In this document: in pieces, positions 1 through 9,061 of the stretch
Layout of the letters: every line of letters begins with the position of its first letter
How positions within the stretch are numbered: the first letter of the stretch is position 1
Assembly (NCBI GenBank): GCA_964630925.1
Contig: CAZVZK010000080.1
Location: 1 to 47,951, forward strand
Source of the DNA: RGDT01 sp964630925
Lineage (GTDB): Bacteria > Planctomycetota > Planctomycetia > Gemmatales > Gemmataceae
DNA length: 47,951 bases
Direction of reading: 5' to 3'
The notes under the pieces: model-generated
Told to the model about the DNA's origin: nothing
Database searches by the model: none
The model's input: only the letters and a program-made list of their open reading frames with translations
Position numbers and translations under genes: made by a program

Positions 1-26
1 CCCGCAAGCTCAAGGACGGCAGCTAA
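1..26 (+). CDS. C-terminal end of an upstream gene (partial)
   Basis: In the frame that starts at base 3 the sequence reads RKLKDGS followed by TAA at 24-26, with a second in-frame TAA at 33-35. The codons end mostly in G or C, as real genes here do. Only seven residues are visible, so no function can be given. The next open frame (42-659) is in the same frame, so this could instead be the interrupted front part of that gene. Confidence 0.3.
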
Positions 27-41
27 CGGTGGTAAGTCACC

Positions 42-659
42 TTGGAAGGGCTGGTGTTCAAGGTCGCCTCGTTCAGCTCCATCAAGTTCACCCGCAAGGA
101 CGCCGCCGATTACAGCCTCATCAGCAAGGACGGATCGGCCGTGGATCTCTACTGGGGCTCCATCGTCCGCGGGATCGGTGGCTACAAGCATGAGGCCGGC
201 GTCTTCTCGACCTACGGCCACCCGGTTACGGGTGGCGGCACCGCCTTTTTCGAGATGAAGTCTCTCTTCACAGGCGGCACGCTCTACGTCAACAAGGACG
301 GCGGCTTCGGCACCTTGGAGTTCGGCAACAACAGCGTCACACTCTCCGGCTCGATCTACGTCGCCCTGCGCGTCGATGGGAGCAGCCCGGCCGGCAACCC
401 CAGCGGGACGCAGATCAACCTGTCGGGCGGGGCTACCCTGACCATCGACAACACCGGGGCGCAGAAGCCGAGACTGAACGTCACGACGGTGAACGCGGCC
501 CCGCCCGTGGGGTGGTCCTTCTCCCTCTTCAACACGCCGACGCTCGTCGGCATGTTCGAGGTGGCGCAGATCTCCTACGACGGGCCCTTCGCCCCGGTAG
601 GCGGCTATACCGCAACCGACGTGGCCGGCCCGCCCCGCCAGATCCGCATCACACGGTAA
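42..659 (+). CDS. Hypothetical beta-rich protein, possibly a gene remnant
   Basis: I do not recognise this 205-residue protein. It is rich in Gly, Ser, Thr and Val and looks like a series of short beta strands (for example GGTLYVNKDGGFGTLEFG at about residues 78-95), as in extracellular beta-sandwich or passenger-type proteins. It has no signal peptide. The only available start is TTG at 42, with no good ribosome binding site, directly after two in-frame stops at 24-26 and 33-35. That arrangement suggests it may be the C-terminal part of a larger secreted protein that lost its front. It ends 46 bp before the first LRR gene. Confidence 0.5.
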   Translation: MEGLVFKVASFSSIKFTRKDAADYSLISKDGSAVDLYWGSIVRGIGGYKHEAGVFSTYGHPVTGGGTAFFEMKSLFTGGTLYVNKDGGFGTLEFGNNSVTLSGSIYVALRVDGSSPAGNPSGTQINLSGGATLTIDNTGAQKPRLNVTTVNAAPPVGWSFSLFNTPTLVGMFEVAQISYDGPFAPVGGYTATDVAGPPRQIRITR

Positions 660-705
660 ACGTCATCCGACGCCGCCCCATCATTCGGCATGAAGGAGAC
701 GTTCG

Positions 706-1611
706 ATGCCTTTCGTCCATCTCGGGCTGGTGTTGCACGCCCTTGTTCTCGCGGCAGCCCCTGCCCCGCCGTCTTCGCCTGACGAAGAGGAGCAGGCGGC
801 CATCGAATTGCTTGAGCGGAAAGGGGTCAAGGTTCACCGGATCGAAGGCGATCCAAGGAGGTCGGCCTACTTTGCCGACTTCAGCGACTCCCCTGTGGGC
901 CACTCGCTCCTCCGCCACATCCGAGCGCTCAAGCGGCTACGACGGTTAGATCTCTCGGGGACGCGGTGTAAGGACGGTGACCTCGCGGCGCTGACGACGC
1001 TTACCTCCCTCACACATCTCGACCTATGCGATACCGGGGTCGGCGATGGGGGCATGGAATTCGTCGCCAAACTGAAGAGCCTTACGAACCTCCAGCTCTC
1101 GAAGACGAAGGTCACCGACGTCGGTGTGGCGGCCATCTGCACGATCAAGGGTTTGAAGGGCCTCGACCTCGCTGGGACGCCGATCACCGACAGGGCGATG
1201 ATCCCGATCGGCACGCTGCCTTCGCTGCTTTACCTTAACCTCGGAGAGGTAGGTCTGACCGATGCCGGTGTCGCCCGTCTCTGGAAACTGAAGCAGCTAC
1301 ACTCCCTAAACCTCTCCAACACTCGCATCACCGACGAGGCCCTGCGGACCGTCGGGGGGTTCAAGGACCTCCAGGGCCTGCACCTCAATTCCACGCGGAT
1401 CACCGGCCGAGGCCTGAAGCACCTGTCCGCGCTACAGTCGCTCGGCTACTTCCAAGCACTCCGCACCAGACTGACCGGGGACGACATCAAGAACCTCGCG
1501 GCGCTGAAGAAGTTGGAGCTCATCTCCGTCCCGTCCGAAGCCATCACGGCCGACTCCAAGGCGGCGCTCACCCGCGCCCTCCCCAAGCTCCGCTCGCTCC
1601 ACACCGACTGA
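706..1611 (+). CDS. Secreted leucine-rich repeat protein
   Basis: This 301-residue protein starts with a hydrophobic signal-like segment (about residues 4-19) ending at an Ala/Pro stretch. From about residue 70 it is built of 24-residue leucine-rich repeats of the form 'LxxLxxLxLxxTxITDxGVAxL', as in KSLTNLQLSKTKVTDVGV. These are the ribonuclease-inhibitor or GALA-like repeats common in planctomycete exported proteins, and they usually bind protein partners. No catalytic domain is present. AAGGAG lies 8 nt upstream of the ATG. A second LRR protein lies at 2950-4083, so the two probably arose by duplication. The partner and exact role are unknown. Confidence 0.8.
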   Translation: MPFVHLGLVLHALVLAAAPAPPSSPDEEEQAAIELLERKGVKVHRIEGDPRRSAYFADFSDSPVGHSLLRHIRALKRLRRLDLSGTRCKDGDLAALTTLTSLTHLDLCDTGVGDGGMEFVAKLKSLTNLQLSKTKVTDVGVAAICTIKGLKGLDLAGTPITDRAMIPIGTLPSLLYLNLGEVGLTDAGVARLWKLKQLHSLNLSNTRITDEALRTVGGFKDLQGLHLNSTRITGRGLKHLSALQSLGYFQALRTRLTGDDIKNLAALKKLELISVPSEAITADSKAALTRALPKLRSLHTD

Positions 1612-1777
1612 CGGCAGGGGCGGGAATGTGGCCTCGGTGCGTCGTGCGGCTCGGCGGACCCCTTCCTCATTCGGGGTTGCGCCCGCATTTTCCCCGTGAG
1701 CAGTCCCTTGCCGGCTGCCGCGCGTCCGCCGTAGATTGGACTTTGCCACGTCTCGTTCCCCATTCCGGAGCCCTGCA

Positions 1778-2953
1778 ATGTTCCGCCTGGCCGCCTGGTC
1801 CCTGCTCTTCGCCTGTGCCGCCCAGGCCCAAACGCCGAACCCGTATGCCCCGCCCCCGGGGTCCGCCCCCGCCGAGCCCGACCCGTACCGCCCGCGCGTC
1901 GGCGAAGCCACCGGCCCCGTGCGCGGCACCGGGGGCGGCGTCGTCGAGTACCGCCACAACTATGAGTCCCGGCCCTCGTATTCCCTCAGCACCGAGCCGC
2001 TGCGCCGGCCCACTTACGCGCCGCCGGTCTTCGGCGGCTACGGCTTCGGCGGCATCGGGTGGGGGTACCCCGGCTACGGCCGCGGCCTGGGGAATCAGTA
2101 CGGCAACTACCTACAGGGCGTTGCCAGCGTGACGGCGGCCACCGGCCAGTACTACCAGGACGTGCAGTCGGCCCGCATCACCCGCTATCAGGCCAACAAC
2201 GACGCCCTCCAGTATGCCAAGAACGTCATCCAGGCCGAGCGCGATTACGAGCGGGGCAAGACGGAGGCCTACAAGCAGGACATTGCCCGCGAGAAGCGCG
2301 AGCGCCTCGACCGCGCCCGCCACGACGCCCCCAACAACGAGATCTGGAGCGGGGCCACCTTCAACACGCTCCTCAAGAGCATCCTCGACTCGCCCAGCCC
2401 GACCAACGGGCCGAACATCCCCGTCGAGCCCCGCATCATCAACGGGCTCAACTTCTCCGACAAGACCTCGCGCGGCAACCTGTCGATGGCCAAGGACGAG
2501 GGCAAGATCGACTGGACGGAGGCCCTCCTGGCCGACGCCTTCAACACGACGCGCAACCGCTTCTCGGAGACGTACGCGGCGGCCCTCAGCGCGGCCAAGT
2601 CCGGGACGCCGCCCAAGCGGGCGGAGATGACCTCGCTGCGCAACGACCTGAAGCGTCTGGAGACGCTGCTGGGGGACGAGGTGGGGAACATGTCGCCGGG
2701 CGACTACACCACCTCGCGCCGCCTGCTCAACCAGCTCAAGGACGGCATCACCGGCCTGTCGGACCCGAACATCTACAAGACCGCGTTCGCCTCCAAGAGT
2801 CGGCTGAAGACGGTGGGCGACGTGGTGGCCTACTGCCGCGACAACGGCCTGGAGTTCGCGGCCGCCACCGCCCCAGGCGACGCGCAGGCGTACTCGACCT
2901 TCTACTTCCAGCTGCGGGACTACGACCGCGGCGTGTGGACCGGGGGTCGATGA
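1778..2953 (+). CDS. Secreted Tyr/Gly/Pro-rich hypothetical protein
   Basis: I do not recognise the family. I chose the ATG at 1778 rather than the in-frame upstream ATG at 1736 because the protein then begins with a clean signal peptide (MFRLAAWSLLFACAAQA, cut after AQA). The mature 374 residues begin with a Pro-rich stretch. A Gly/Tyr-rich stretch (GGYGFGGIGWGYPGYGRG) follows at about residues 86-105. Then comes a charged, probably helical region at about 135-185 and a second helical region at about 245-330. It is probably a cell-surface or periplasmic structural protein. Its stop overlaps the next start (ATGA at 2950-2953), so it is translationally coupled to the LRR gene that follows. Confidence 0.75.
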   Translation: MFRLAAWSLLFACAAQAQTPNPYAPPPGSAPAEPDPYRPRVGEATGPVRGTGGGVVEYRHNYESRPSYSLSTEPLRRPTYAPPVFGGYGFGGIGWGYPGYGRGLGNQYGNYLQGVASVTAATGQYYQDVQSARITRYQANNDALQYAKNVIQAERDYERGKTEAYKQDIAREKRERLDRARHDAPNNEIWSGATFNTLLKSILDSPSPTNGPNIPVEPRIINGLNFSDKTSRGNLSMAKDEGKIDWTEALLADAFNTTRNRFSETYAAALSAAKSGTPPKRAEMTSLRNDLKRLETLLGDEVGNMSPGDYTTSRRLLNQLKDGITGLSDPNIYKTAFASKSRLKTVGDVVAYCRDNGLEFAAATAPGDAQAYSTFYFQLRDYDRGVWTGGR

Positions 2954-4083
2954 TGCTCCTCCTCGCGGCCTTGCTGCTTCTGCCCGCCCGTGACGAGGCC
3001 AAGGCGGCCGCCGCCGTCGAGGAATTGGGGGGCAAGGCCGAGGGGTCGCCCGTCGCCTCCGTCGATCTGCGTGGCGCGGAGGTCACCGCCGCCACGCTGG
3101 AGGCGTTGGCCGCCTGCAAGCAGCTCAAGACCCTTGTCCTGTGGGGCGCGCCCGTCAAGGACGCCATGCTCGCGCCCATCGGCAAGCTGTCCACCCTGGA
3201 GGCACTCGAGCTGGACTCCACCAAGGTGACGGCGGACGGCCTCAAACACCTCGCCGGCCTCAAGGCCCTCAAACGCCTCTCCCTTTCGCGCACGGCCCTC
3301 GACGACAAGGCCGCGGCGCCGCTCGGCAAGCTCACCGGGCTGACGCACCTCAACCTGAGCGCCACGGGCGTGACCGCGGCGGCGCTGGCGGATCTCGCCG
3401 GGCTGACGAGGCTGGAATCACTGGACCTGTCCGGCAACCGGCTCGGGGGGAAGGGGATGGACGCCCTGAAGAAGATGTCCGCCCTCAAGAAGCTCGACCT
3501 GAACGACACCCGCCTCGGCGACGGGGACATCGACGCCGTCGGCGCCGTCGGCACGCTGGAGGAGCTGTCCCTCGGGGGCAACCGCCTGACCGACCGTTGC
3601 CTGAAGAATCTCGCCGGCCTGACGAAGCTGCGCACGCTTGGCCTGCGGCACACGAACATCGACGGGCGGTCCATCGACGCGCTCAAGGGGATCGAATCGC
3701 TCCGGGAGGTGTACCTGGGCGGCTCGCCGTTCGAGGACGGCAACGTCGGCAAGCTGGCGGCGCTCTCGGGGCTGACCCTGCTCGACCTGACGCGGACGCA
3801 GGTGACGGACAAGGGGGTGCCGGCGCTGGCGGGGCTGAAGGCGCTGACTTCGCTGGGGCTGTCGGGCGGGCAGGTGACGGACGCGGCGCTCAAGTCGCTG
3901 GCGGGGGGCAACGCCGGGCTGCGGCGGCTGTACCTCGTCGGGGCGGCGGTCACCGACAAGGGCCTGGGCGAGCTGGGGGCGATGAAGCTGCTGCGGGAGC
4001 TGTACGTCAAGGACACGGCGGTGACGGACGAGGGCGTGAAATCGCTGCAGAAGGCGCTGCCCGACTGCAAGGTCATCAGATGA
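2950..4083 (+). CDS. Secreted leucine-rich repeat protein
   Basis: This 377-residue protein starts at the ATG overlapping the previous stop (ATGA) and has a very short leucine-rich leader (MMLLLAALLLLPA). The rest is about twelve LRR units of roughly 24 residues with the pattern 'LxxLxxLxLxxTxVTDxGVxxLAGL', for example LLDLTRTQVTDKGVPALAGL. It closes with DCKVIR, a typical C-terminal end for this repeat type. No enzyme domain is present. The unbroken frame extends far upstream in this GC-rich DNA, but that extension is out-of-frame shadow of the previous gene. The role is probably a protein-binding scaffold outside the cytoplasm; the partner is unknown. Confidence 0.8.
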   Translation: MMLLLAALLLLPARDEAKAAAAVEELGGKAEGSPVASVDLRGAEVTAATLEALAACKQLKTLVLWGAPVKDAMLAPIGKLSTLEALELDSTKVTADGLKHLAGLKALKRLSLSRTALDDKAAAPLGKLTGLTHLNLSATGVTAAALADLAGLTRLESLDLSGNRLGGKGMDALKKMSALKKLDLNDTRLGDGDIDAVGAVGTLEELSLGGNRLTDRCLKNLAGLTKLRTLGLRHTNIDGRSIDALKGIESLREVYLGGSPFEDGNVGKLAALSGLTLLDLTRTQVTDKGVPALAGLKALTSLGLSGGQVTDAALKSLAGGNAGLRRLYLVGAAVTDKGLGELGAMKLLRELYVKDTAVTDEGVKSLQKALPDCKVIR

Positions 4084-4096
4084 GGGAGACGCGACG

Positions 4097-5287
4097 ATGA
4101 ATACCCCTGTCCGATGGGCTTTGGCGTGTGCGTTCGTCGTGGCGGCCCTGGCCGGCTGCACCCCCGGCGGGCACGACTCGCAGGGCAAGGTCGGGCCGAA
4201 GGCCGCCATCGTGAGCGTCGCCCCGGTCACCGAGCAGGAGTCCCCGGACTCGGAGGACTTCACCGGACGCACCGAGGCGGCGGAGATGGTGGAGGTGAAG
4301 GCGCGGTCCACCGGCTACCTCAAGGAGGTGGTGTTCGATGTCCCCGACGAGAAGGCCAAGGACGGCAAGCCCGGCAAGAATGGCGCGGGCCGGCTGGTCA
4401 AGAAGGGCGACCCCCTGTACCTGATCGACGACCGCACCTACGCGGCGGACCTGAAGAAGGCGGAGGCGGAGCTGGTGCGCGACCAGGCGCTGGCGGAGCG
4501 TCTGAAGGCGGACATGGCACGCGCCCGCCGCCTGCGCGTGGGCGACGCCATCAGCCGCGAGGACTACGACAAGATCTCGGCGAACCTGGACGAGGCGACG
4601 GCGTCGGTGGAGTCGGCCAAGGCGGCGGCGTCGCGCAAGAAGCTGGACCTGGAGTTCTGCACGGTGACGGCCCCGATCAGCGGGCGCATCAGCCGCACCC
4701 GGGTGACGGCGGGGAACCTGGTGACGGCGGACGTGACGAGGCTGACCACTATCGTGAGCGTGTCGCCCATCTACGCGTACTTCGACGTGGACGAGCGGAC
4801 GGTGCTACGCATCCAACAGCTGATCCGCGAGGGGAAGTTCCAGTCGGCGCGGGAGGCGAAGGTTCCGGTCTCCCTCGGCACGCAGGTGGAGGCGGGCCTG
4901 CCGCACCAGGGGTTCATCGACTTCGTGGACAACCGGATCGACCCGAGCACCGGGACCCTGCGCGTCCGCGGCACCTTCGAGAACACCGACGAGGCGTTGA
5001 CGCCGGGGCTGTTCGTGCGCGTGCGTGTGCCGATCGGGGTGACGCGGAAGCGGGTGATGGTCCCGGATAGCATCCTGGGCAACGAGCAGGGGCAGCGGTA
5101 CGTCTACACCGTGAACGACAAGAATGAGGTGGAGAGGCGCGACGTGGAGGTCGGCTCGCTGCGCGATGGGATGCGCCCGGTGGAGAAGGGCCTGAAGCCG
5201 GGCGAGCGTGTGATCGTCAACGGCATGCAGCGAGTGCGCCCCGGCGTCCCGGTCGATCCGAAGGACGCCAAGATGCCGTCGCGGTGA
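4097..5287 (+). CDS. RND efflux periplasmic adaptor (membrane fusion protein, HlyD/AcrA family)
   Basis: This 396-residue protein has a lipoprotein signal with the lipobox LAGC (Cys at about residue 21), so it should be lipid-anchored in the periplasm. The order is that of AcrA/MexA adaptors: a first beta strand block (VKARSTGYLKEVVF), an alpha-helical hairpin at about 115-180 (ADLKKAEAELVRDQALAERLKAD), and the returning lipoyl/barrel region (VTAPISGRISRTRVTAGNLV). The C-terminal membrane-proximal domain (LKPGERVIVNGMQRVRPG) follows. A Lys/Gly-rich insert (about 87-103) sits inside the lipoyl half. It lies upstream of its inner-membrane pump on the same strand, separated by 177 bp holding an inverted repeat. 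It should connect the pump to an outer-membrane channel, which is not encoded nearby. Confidence 0.93.
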   Translation: MNTPVRWALACAFVVAALAGCTPGGHDSQGKVGPKAAIVSVAPVTEQESPDSEDFTGRTEAAEMVEVKARSTGYLKEVVFDVPDEKAKDGKPGKNGAGRLVKKGDPLYLIDDRTYAADLKKAEAELVRDQALAERLKADMARARRLRVGDAISREDYDKISANLDEATASVESAKAAASRKKLDLEFCTVTAPISGRISRTRVTAGNLVTADVTRLTTIVSVSPIYAYFDVDERTVLRIQQLIREGKFQSAREAKVPVSLGTQVEAGLPHQGFIDFVDNRIDPSTGTLRVRGTFENTDEALTPGLFVRVRVPIGVTRKRVMVPDSILGNEQGQRYVYTVNDKNEVERRDVEVGSLRDGMRPVEKGLKPGERVIVNGMQRVRPGVPVDPKDAKMPSR

Positions 5288-5297
5288 GAGGCAAGAG

Positions 5298-5437
5298 GAT
5301 TCACCACAGAGGCACAGAGAAAGCACAGAGGAAGACAAGCAGAGAGGTAGAAGACAAAGACCTGCGATTCTTCCGCCTGTCTGCCTGTCTTTCTCCTCTT
5401 CCTCTTCACTGTGTCCTCTGTGTCTATGTGGTGAATC
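5298..5437. repeat. MITE-like inverted repeat ('CACAGAGGCACAGAG' type)
   Basis: The arms at 5298-5319 and 5416-5437 are inverted copies matching at 20 of 22 positions, with gattcaccacagaggcacag as the outer left end. The interior is unusually A/G-rich on the left and C/T-rich on the right, so the pairing continues imperfectly inward. The base composition is clearly unlike the GC-rich genes on either side. The element sits between the efflux adaptor and its pump. Short palindromic elements with this ttcaccacagag core recur in many bacterial genomes. It encodes nothing credible. Confidence 0.75.
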
Positions 5438-5464
5438 GGCCGTTCGTTTCACAGGAGCCGACCC

Positions 5465-8400
5465 ATGCTGGCGCGATTCTTCATCGACCGTCCCATCGCC
5501 GCGTGGGTCATCAGCATCGTCATCGTCCTCGCCGGGGGGGCGGCGGCGTGGCTGTTGCCCATCGCGCAGTACCCCGAGATCACTCCGCCCACGGTGTCGG
5601 TGACGTGCCAGTATCCGGGGGCCAGCGCGACGGTGGTGGCCGACACGGTGGCGGCGCCGATCGAGCAGCAGGTGAACGGCGTCGAGAACATGCTGTACAT
5701 GTCGAGCCAGTGCGGCAACGACGGCTCGTACACGCTCAACGTGACGTTCAAGCTCGGCGTGAACCTGAACATGGCCCAGGTGCTGGTGCAGAACCGCGTC
5801 TCGCAGGCGCTGCCCACCCTGCCGGACGTGGTCAAGGCCACGGGCGTGACGACGAAGAAGAAGTCGCCCAGCATCCTCCTCGTGGTCAACATCTTCTCGG
5901 CGGAGGACGAAGAGGGCAAGCCGTACTTCGACAGCCTGTACCTGTCGAACTACGCGACGATCCAGCTGAAGGACGTGCTGGCCCGCATCGACGGCGTGGG
6001 CGACGTGTCGATGCTCGGGCAGCAGGACTACAGCATGCGCGTCTGGCTCGACCCGGACCGGCTGTCGGCGCGGAACATCACCGCCGGCGACGTGGTCAGG
6101 GTGTTGCGCGAGCAGAACGTGCAGGTGGCGGCGGGGCGGCTGGGGCAGCCGCCCTCGCCCACCGGGCTGGCGTTCCAGTACACGCTGACGACGCTGGGGC
6201 GGTTGGGGGAGCCGGAGCAGTTCTCGGGCATCATCCTCAAGACGGGGCAGGACGGGCAGGTGACCTACCTGCGTGACGTGGCCCGCATCGAATTGGGGGC
6301 CAAGAACCAGGACCAGGAGTGCCGGCTCGACGGCAAGCCGTCCATGGGGTTGGCGATCTACCAGCTCCCCGGCTCGAACGCGCTGGACGTGGCCAAGCGC
6401 ATCCGCAGGACGATGAAGGAATTGGAGCAGCGGTTCCCGCGGGAGGTGAGGCCCGGCGAGGAGGCGCGGCCCAAGCTGAAGTACGCGATCGTCTACGACA
6501 CGACGCCTTTCGTGAAGGAGTCGATCAAGGAGGTGTTCAACACGCTGCGCGACGCGATCATCCTGGTGTGCGTGGTGGTGCTGGTGTTCTTGCAGGACTG
6601 GCGGGCGGTGCTGCTGCCGCTCATCGACGTGATCGTCTCGCTGGTCGGCACGCTGGCGGTCATGTACGCCGTCTCGATGGTCGGCGACGCCATCGCCCTG
6701 CCCTCGTTGCAATTCAGCCTGAACAACCTGACGCTGTTCGGGCTGGTGCTGGCGATCGGCATCGTGGTGGACGACGCCATCGTGGTGCTGGAGAACATCG
6801 AGGTGTGGATCGCCAAGGGGTACCCGGTGCGCGAGGCGACGATCCACGCGATGGACGAGATCACCGGGCCGATCATCGCCATCACGCTGGTGCTGGCGTC
6901 GGTGTTCCTGCCCAGCGCGTTCCTGCCGGGCATCTCGGGGCAGTTCTACCGGCAGTTCGCGCTGACGATCGCGGCGTCGATGATCATCTCGGCGGTGAAC
7001 GCGATGACGATGACGCCGGCGCGGGCCACGTCGGTGTTCGGGCACAAGAAGCCGGGCGAGCACGGGCACCACGGGAACGAGGCGCTGCCGTGGTGGTTCT
7101 TCGGCATCATCGGCGGGCTGGTGTCGGCGTGGCTGCTGGCGCGGGCGGCGGGGCACGAGGCCGAGCCCGAGGGGATCGTCGAGACGCTGTTGGGTTGGTG
7201 GGTCTGGCTGCAGCACTTCGCGCCGGGGGCGGTGGCCGGCGGGCTGCTGGGGGTGGTCATCATCAAGCCGGTGAACGCGGTGCTCGGGACGCTGTTCCGG
7301 TGGTTCAACGCCGGGTTCGACTGGGTGACGAAGGTCTACGGGCGGATGGTGACGGGGCTGATCCGGGTCGCGGTGATCGTGCTGATGCTGTACGGCGGGC
7401 TGCTGGCGCTGACGGCGTTCGGGTTCATGAAGCTGCCGTACGGCTTCATCCCGCCGCAAGACAAGGGTTACCTGGTGGTCAACATCCAGCTGCCCGACGC
7501 GGCCTCGCTGGAGCGGACGCGCGAGGTGGTGGGGCGGGTGGCGGAGATCGCGCGGAAGACGGAGGGGGTGGCGCACAGCATCGAGATCCCCGGCATGTCG
7601 ATCGTCCTGGGCGGCGCGGTCAGCTCGAACTTCGCGACGATGTTCCTGCCGCTGAAGGACTTCCACGAGCGCAAGGGGCACGACATGGCGGCGGACGTGA
7701 TCGCCCAGAGGATCCGCACGAAGTGCTACCTGGAGGTCCAGGAGGCCGTCGTGTCGGTGTTCGGCGCGCCGGCGGTGGACGGCCTGGGCAACGCGGGCGG
7801 GTTCAAGCTGATGATCGAGGACCGGGCGGACTCCGGGCTGAAGGTGCTGGAGGGGCAGGCGGACAACATGGCGGAGAAGGGGAACCAGATCCCTGGGCTG
7901 GTGGGCCTGTTCAACGGGTTCCGGGCGACGACGCCGCAGGTGTACCTCGACATCGACCGGGTGAAGTGCAAGAGCGCCGGGGTGGCGTTGAACGACGTGT
8001 TCGACACGCTGCAGGTGTTTTTGGGCGGGTACTATGTGAACGACATCAACAAGTTCGGGCGGACGTGGCAGGTGAACGTGCAGGCGGACGCGCCGTACCG
8101 GATCAAGGCGGAGACGATCCGGCAGCTGAAGGTGCGGAACGACAGGGGGGAGATGGTGCCGCTGGGGACGGTGCTGGCGGTGCAGGACACGTCGGGGCCG
8201 GTGATGGTGAACAGGTACAACATGTACATCGCGGCGCCGATCAACGGGGCGTCGCTGCCGGGGGTCTCGACGGGGCAGGTGATCGCGGGGATGGAGGGTC
8301 TGGCGAAGTCGGACCTGTCGTCGTCGATGGCGCTGGAGTGGACGGAGCTGACGTTCCTGCAGAAGCAGGCGGGGTCGGAGGCGGTGTTCGCGTTCCTCGG

Positions 8401-8992
8401 GGCGGTGATCCTGGTGTACCTGGTGCTGGCGTTCCTGTACGAGTCGTGGACGCTGCCGGCGTCGGTGATCCTGGTGGTGCCGATGTGCCTGTTGAGCGCG
8501 CTGGGCGGGGTGGCGATGGCGCGGATGGATATCAACATCTTCGTGCAGGTGGGGTTCATCGTGCTGGTGGGCATGGCGGCGAAGAACGCGATCCTGATCG
8601 TGAACTTCGGCGAGGACCGGCGGCGCGAGGGGATGTCGATCTTCGACGCGGCGGTGGCGGCGAGCACGGCGCGTCTGCGTCCGATCATCATGACGTCGTT
8701 CGCGTTCATCCTGGGCGTGGTGCCGCTGGTGTTGGCGCACGGCGCGGGCGCGGAGATGCGGAAGACGCTGGGGATCGCGGTGTTCTGGGGCATGCTGGGG
8801 GTGACGGGGTTCGGCATCTTCCTGACGCCGGTGTTCTACTACGTGATGGTGAAGTGGACGGGGACGAAGGCGGCGCACGCGCCGCCGTCGCCCGTGGTGC
8901 CGGAGATCGCGGTGGCGGACGAGCCGGACCGCCTGGGCGGGCCGCTGGGGACGGAGGGGATGAAGGGCGACGGGATCAAGCCGGGGCATTGA
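5465..8992 (+). CDS. RND efflux pump inner-membrane transporter (AcrB/MexB, HAE1 family)
   Basis: This 1175-residue protein begins like AcrB (MLARFFIDRPIAAWVISI) and has the duplicated architecture of 12 membrane helices with two large periplasmic porter loops. The proton-relay residues are present: Asp436-Asp437 in VVDDAIVVLENIE (helix 4) and Lys1040 in GMAAKNAILIVNFGE (helix 10). It should export drugs, solvents or other amphipathic compounds using the proton gradient, as a trimer with the upstream adaptor. AcrB is about 1050 residues. The extra length lies mainly in an insert at about 530-620, after the sixth helix, which contains two added hydrophobic segments. AGGAG precedes the ATG. No TolC-type channel gene is visible in the window. 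Confidence 0.95.
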   Translation: MLARFFIDRPIAAWVISIVIVLAGGAAAWLLPIAQYPEITPPTVSVTCQYPGASATVVADTVAAPIEQQVNGVENMLYMSSQCGNDGSYTLNVTFKLGVNLNMAQVLVQNRVSQALPTLPDVVKATGVTTKKKSPSILLVVNIFSAEDEEGKPYFDSLYLSNYATIQLKDVLARIDGVGDVSMLGQQDYSMRVWLDPDRLSARNITAGDVVRVLREQNVQVAAGRLGQPPSPTGLAFQYTLTTLGRLGEPEQFSGIILKTGQDGQVTYLRDVARIELGAKNQDQECRLDGKPSMGLAIYQLPGSNALDVAKRIRRTMKELEQRFPREVRPGEEARPKLKYAIVYDTTPFVKESIKEVFNTLRDAIILVCVVVLVFLQDWRAVLLPLIDVIVSLVGTLAVMYAVSMVGDAIALPSLQFSLNNLTLFGLVLAIGIVVDDAIVVLENIEVWIAKGYPVREATIHAMDEITGPIIAITLVLASVFLPSAFLPGISGQFYRQFALTIAASMIISAVNAMTMTPARATSVFGHKKPGEHGHHGNEALPWWFFGIIGGLVSAWLLARAAGHEAEPEGIVETLLGWWVWLQHFAPGAVAGGLLGVVIIKPVNAVLGTLFRWFNAGFDWVTKVYGRMVTGLIRVAVIVLMLYGGLLALTAFGFMKLPYGFIPPQDKGYLVVNIQLPDAASLERTREVVGRVAEIARKTEGVAHSIEIPGMSIVLGGAVSSNFATMFLPLKDFHERKGHDMAADVIAQRIRTKCYLEVQEAVVSVFGAPAVDGLGNAGGFKLMIEDRADSGLKVLEGQADNMAEKGNQIPGLVGLFNGFRATTPQVYLDIDRVKCKSAGVALNDVFDTLQVFLGGYYVNDINKFGRTWQVNVQADAPYRIKAETIRQLKVRNDRGEMVPLGTVLAVQDTSGPVMVNRYNMYIAAPINGASLPGVSTGQVIAGMEGLAKSDLSSSMALEWTELTFLQKQAGSEAVFAFLGAVILVYLVLAFLYESWTLPASVILVVPMCLLSALGGVAMARMDINIFVQVGFIVLVGMAAKNAILIVNFGEDRRREGMSIFDAAVAASTARLRPIIMTSFAFILGVVPLVLAHGAGAEMRKTLGIAVFWGMLGVTGFGIFLTPVFYYVMVKWTGTKAAHAPPSPVVPEIAVADEPDRLGGPLGTEGMKGDGIKPGH

Positions 8993-9061
8993 GGCGGCTG
9001 TTGCTTCCGTTTCGTGGCCCGCTTACAATTCATCGACCCATGCAGACGGAGGGGCCGACGG

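Noticed and set aside
4805..8989. A 1394-residue open frame on the minus strand opposite the RND genes
   Set aside because: It is Arg/His/Pro-rich low-complexity antisense of strongly recognisable efflux genes; long shadow frames are expected at this GC content.
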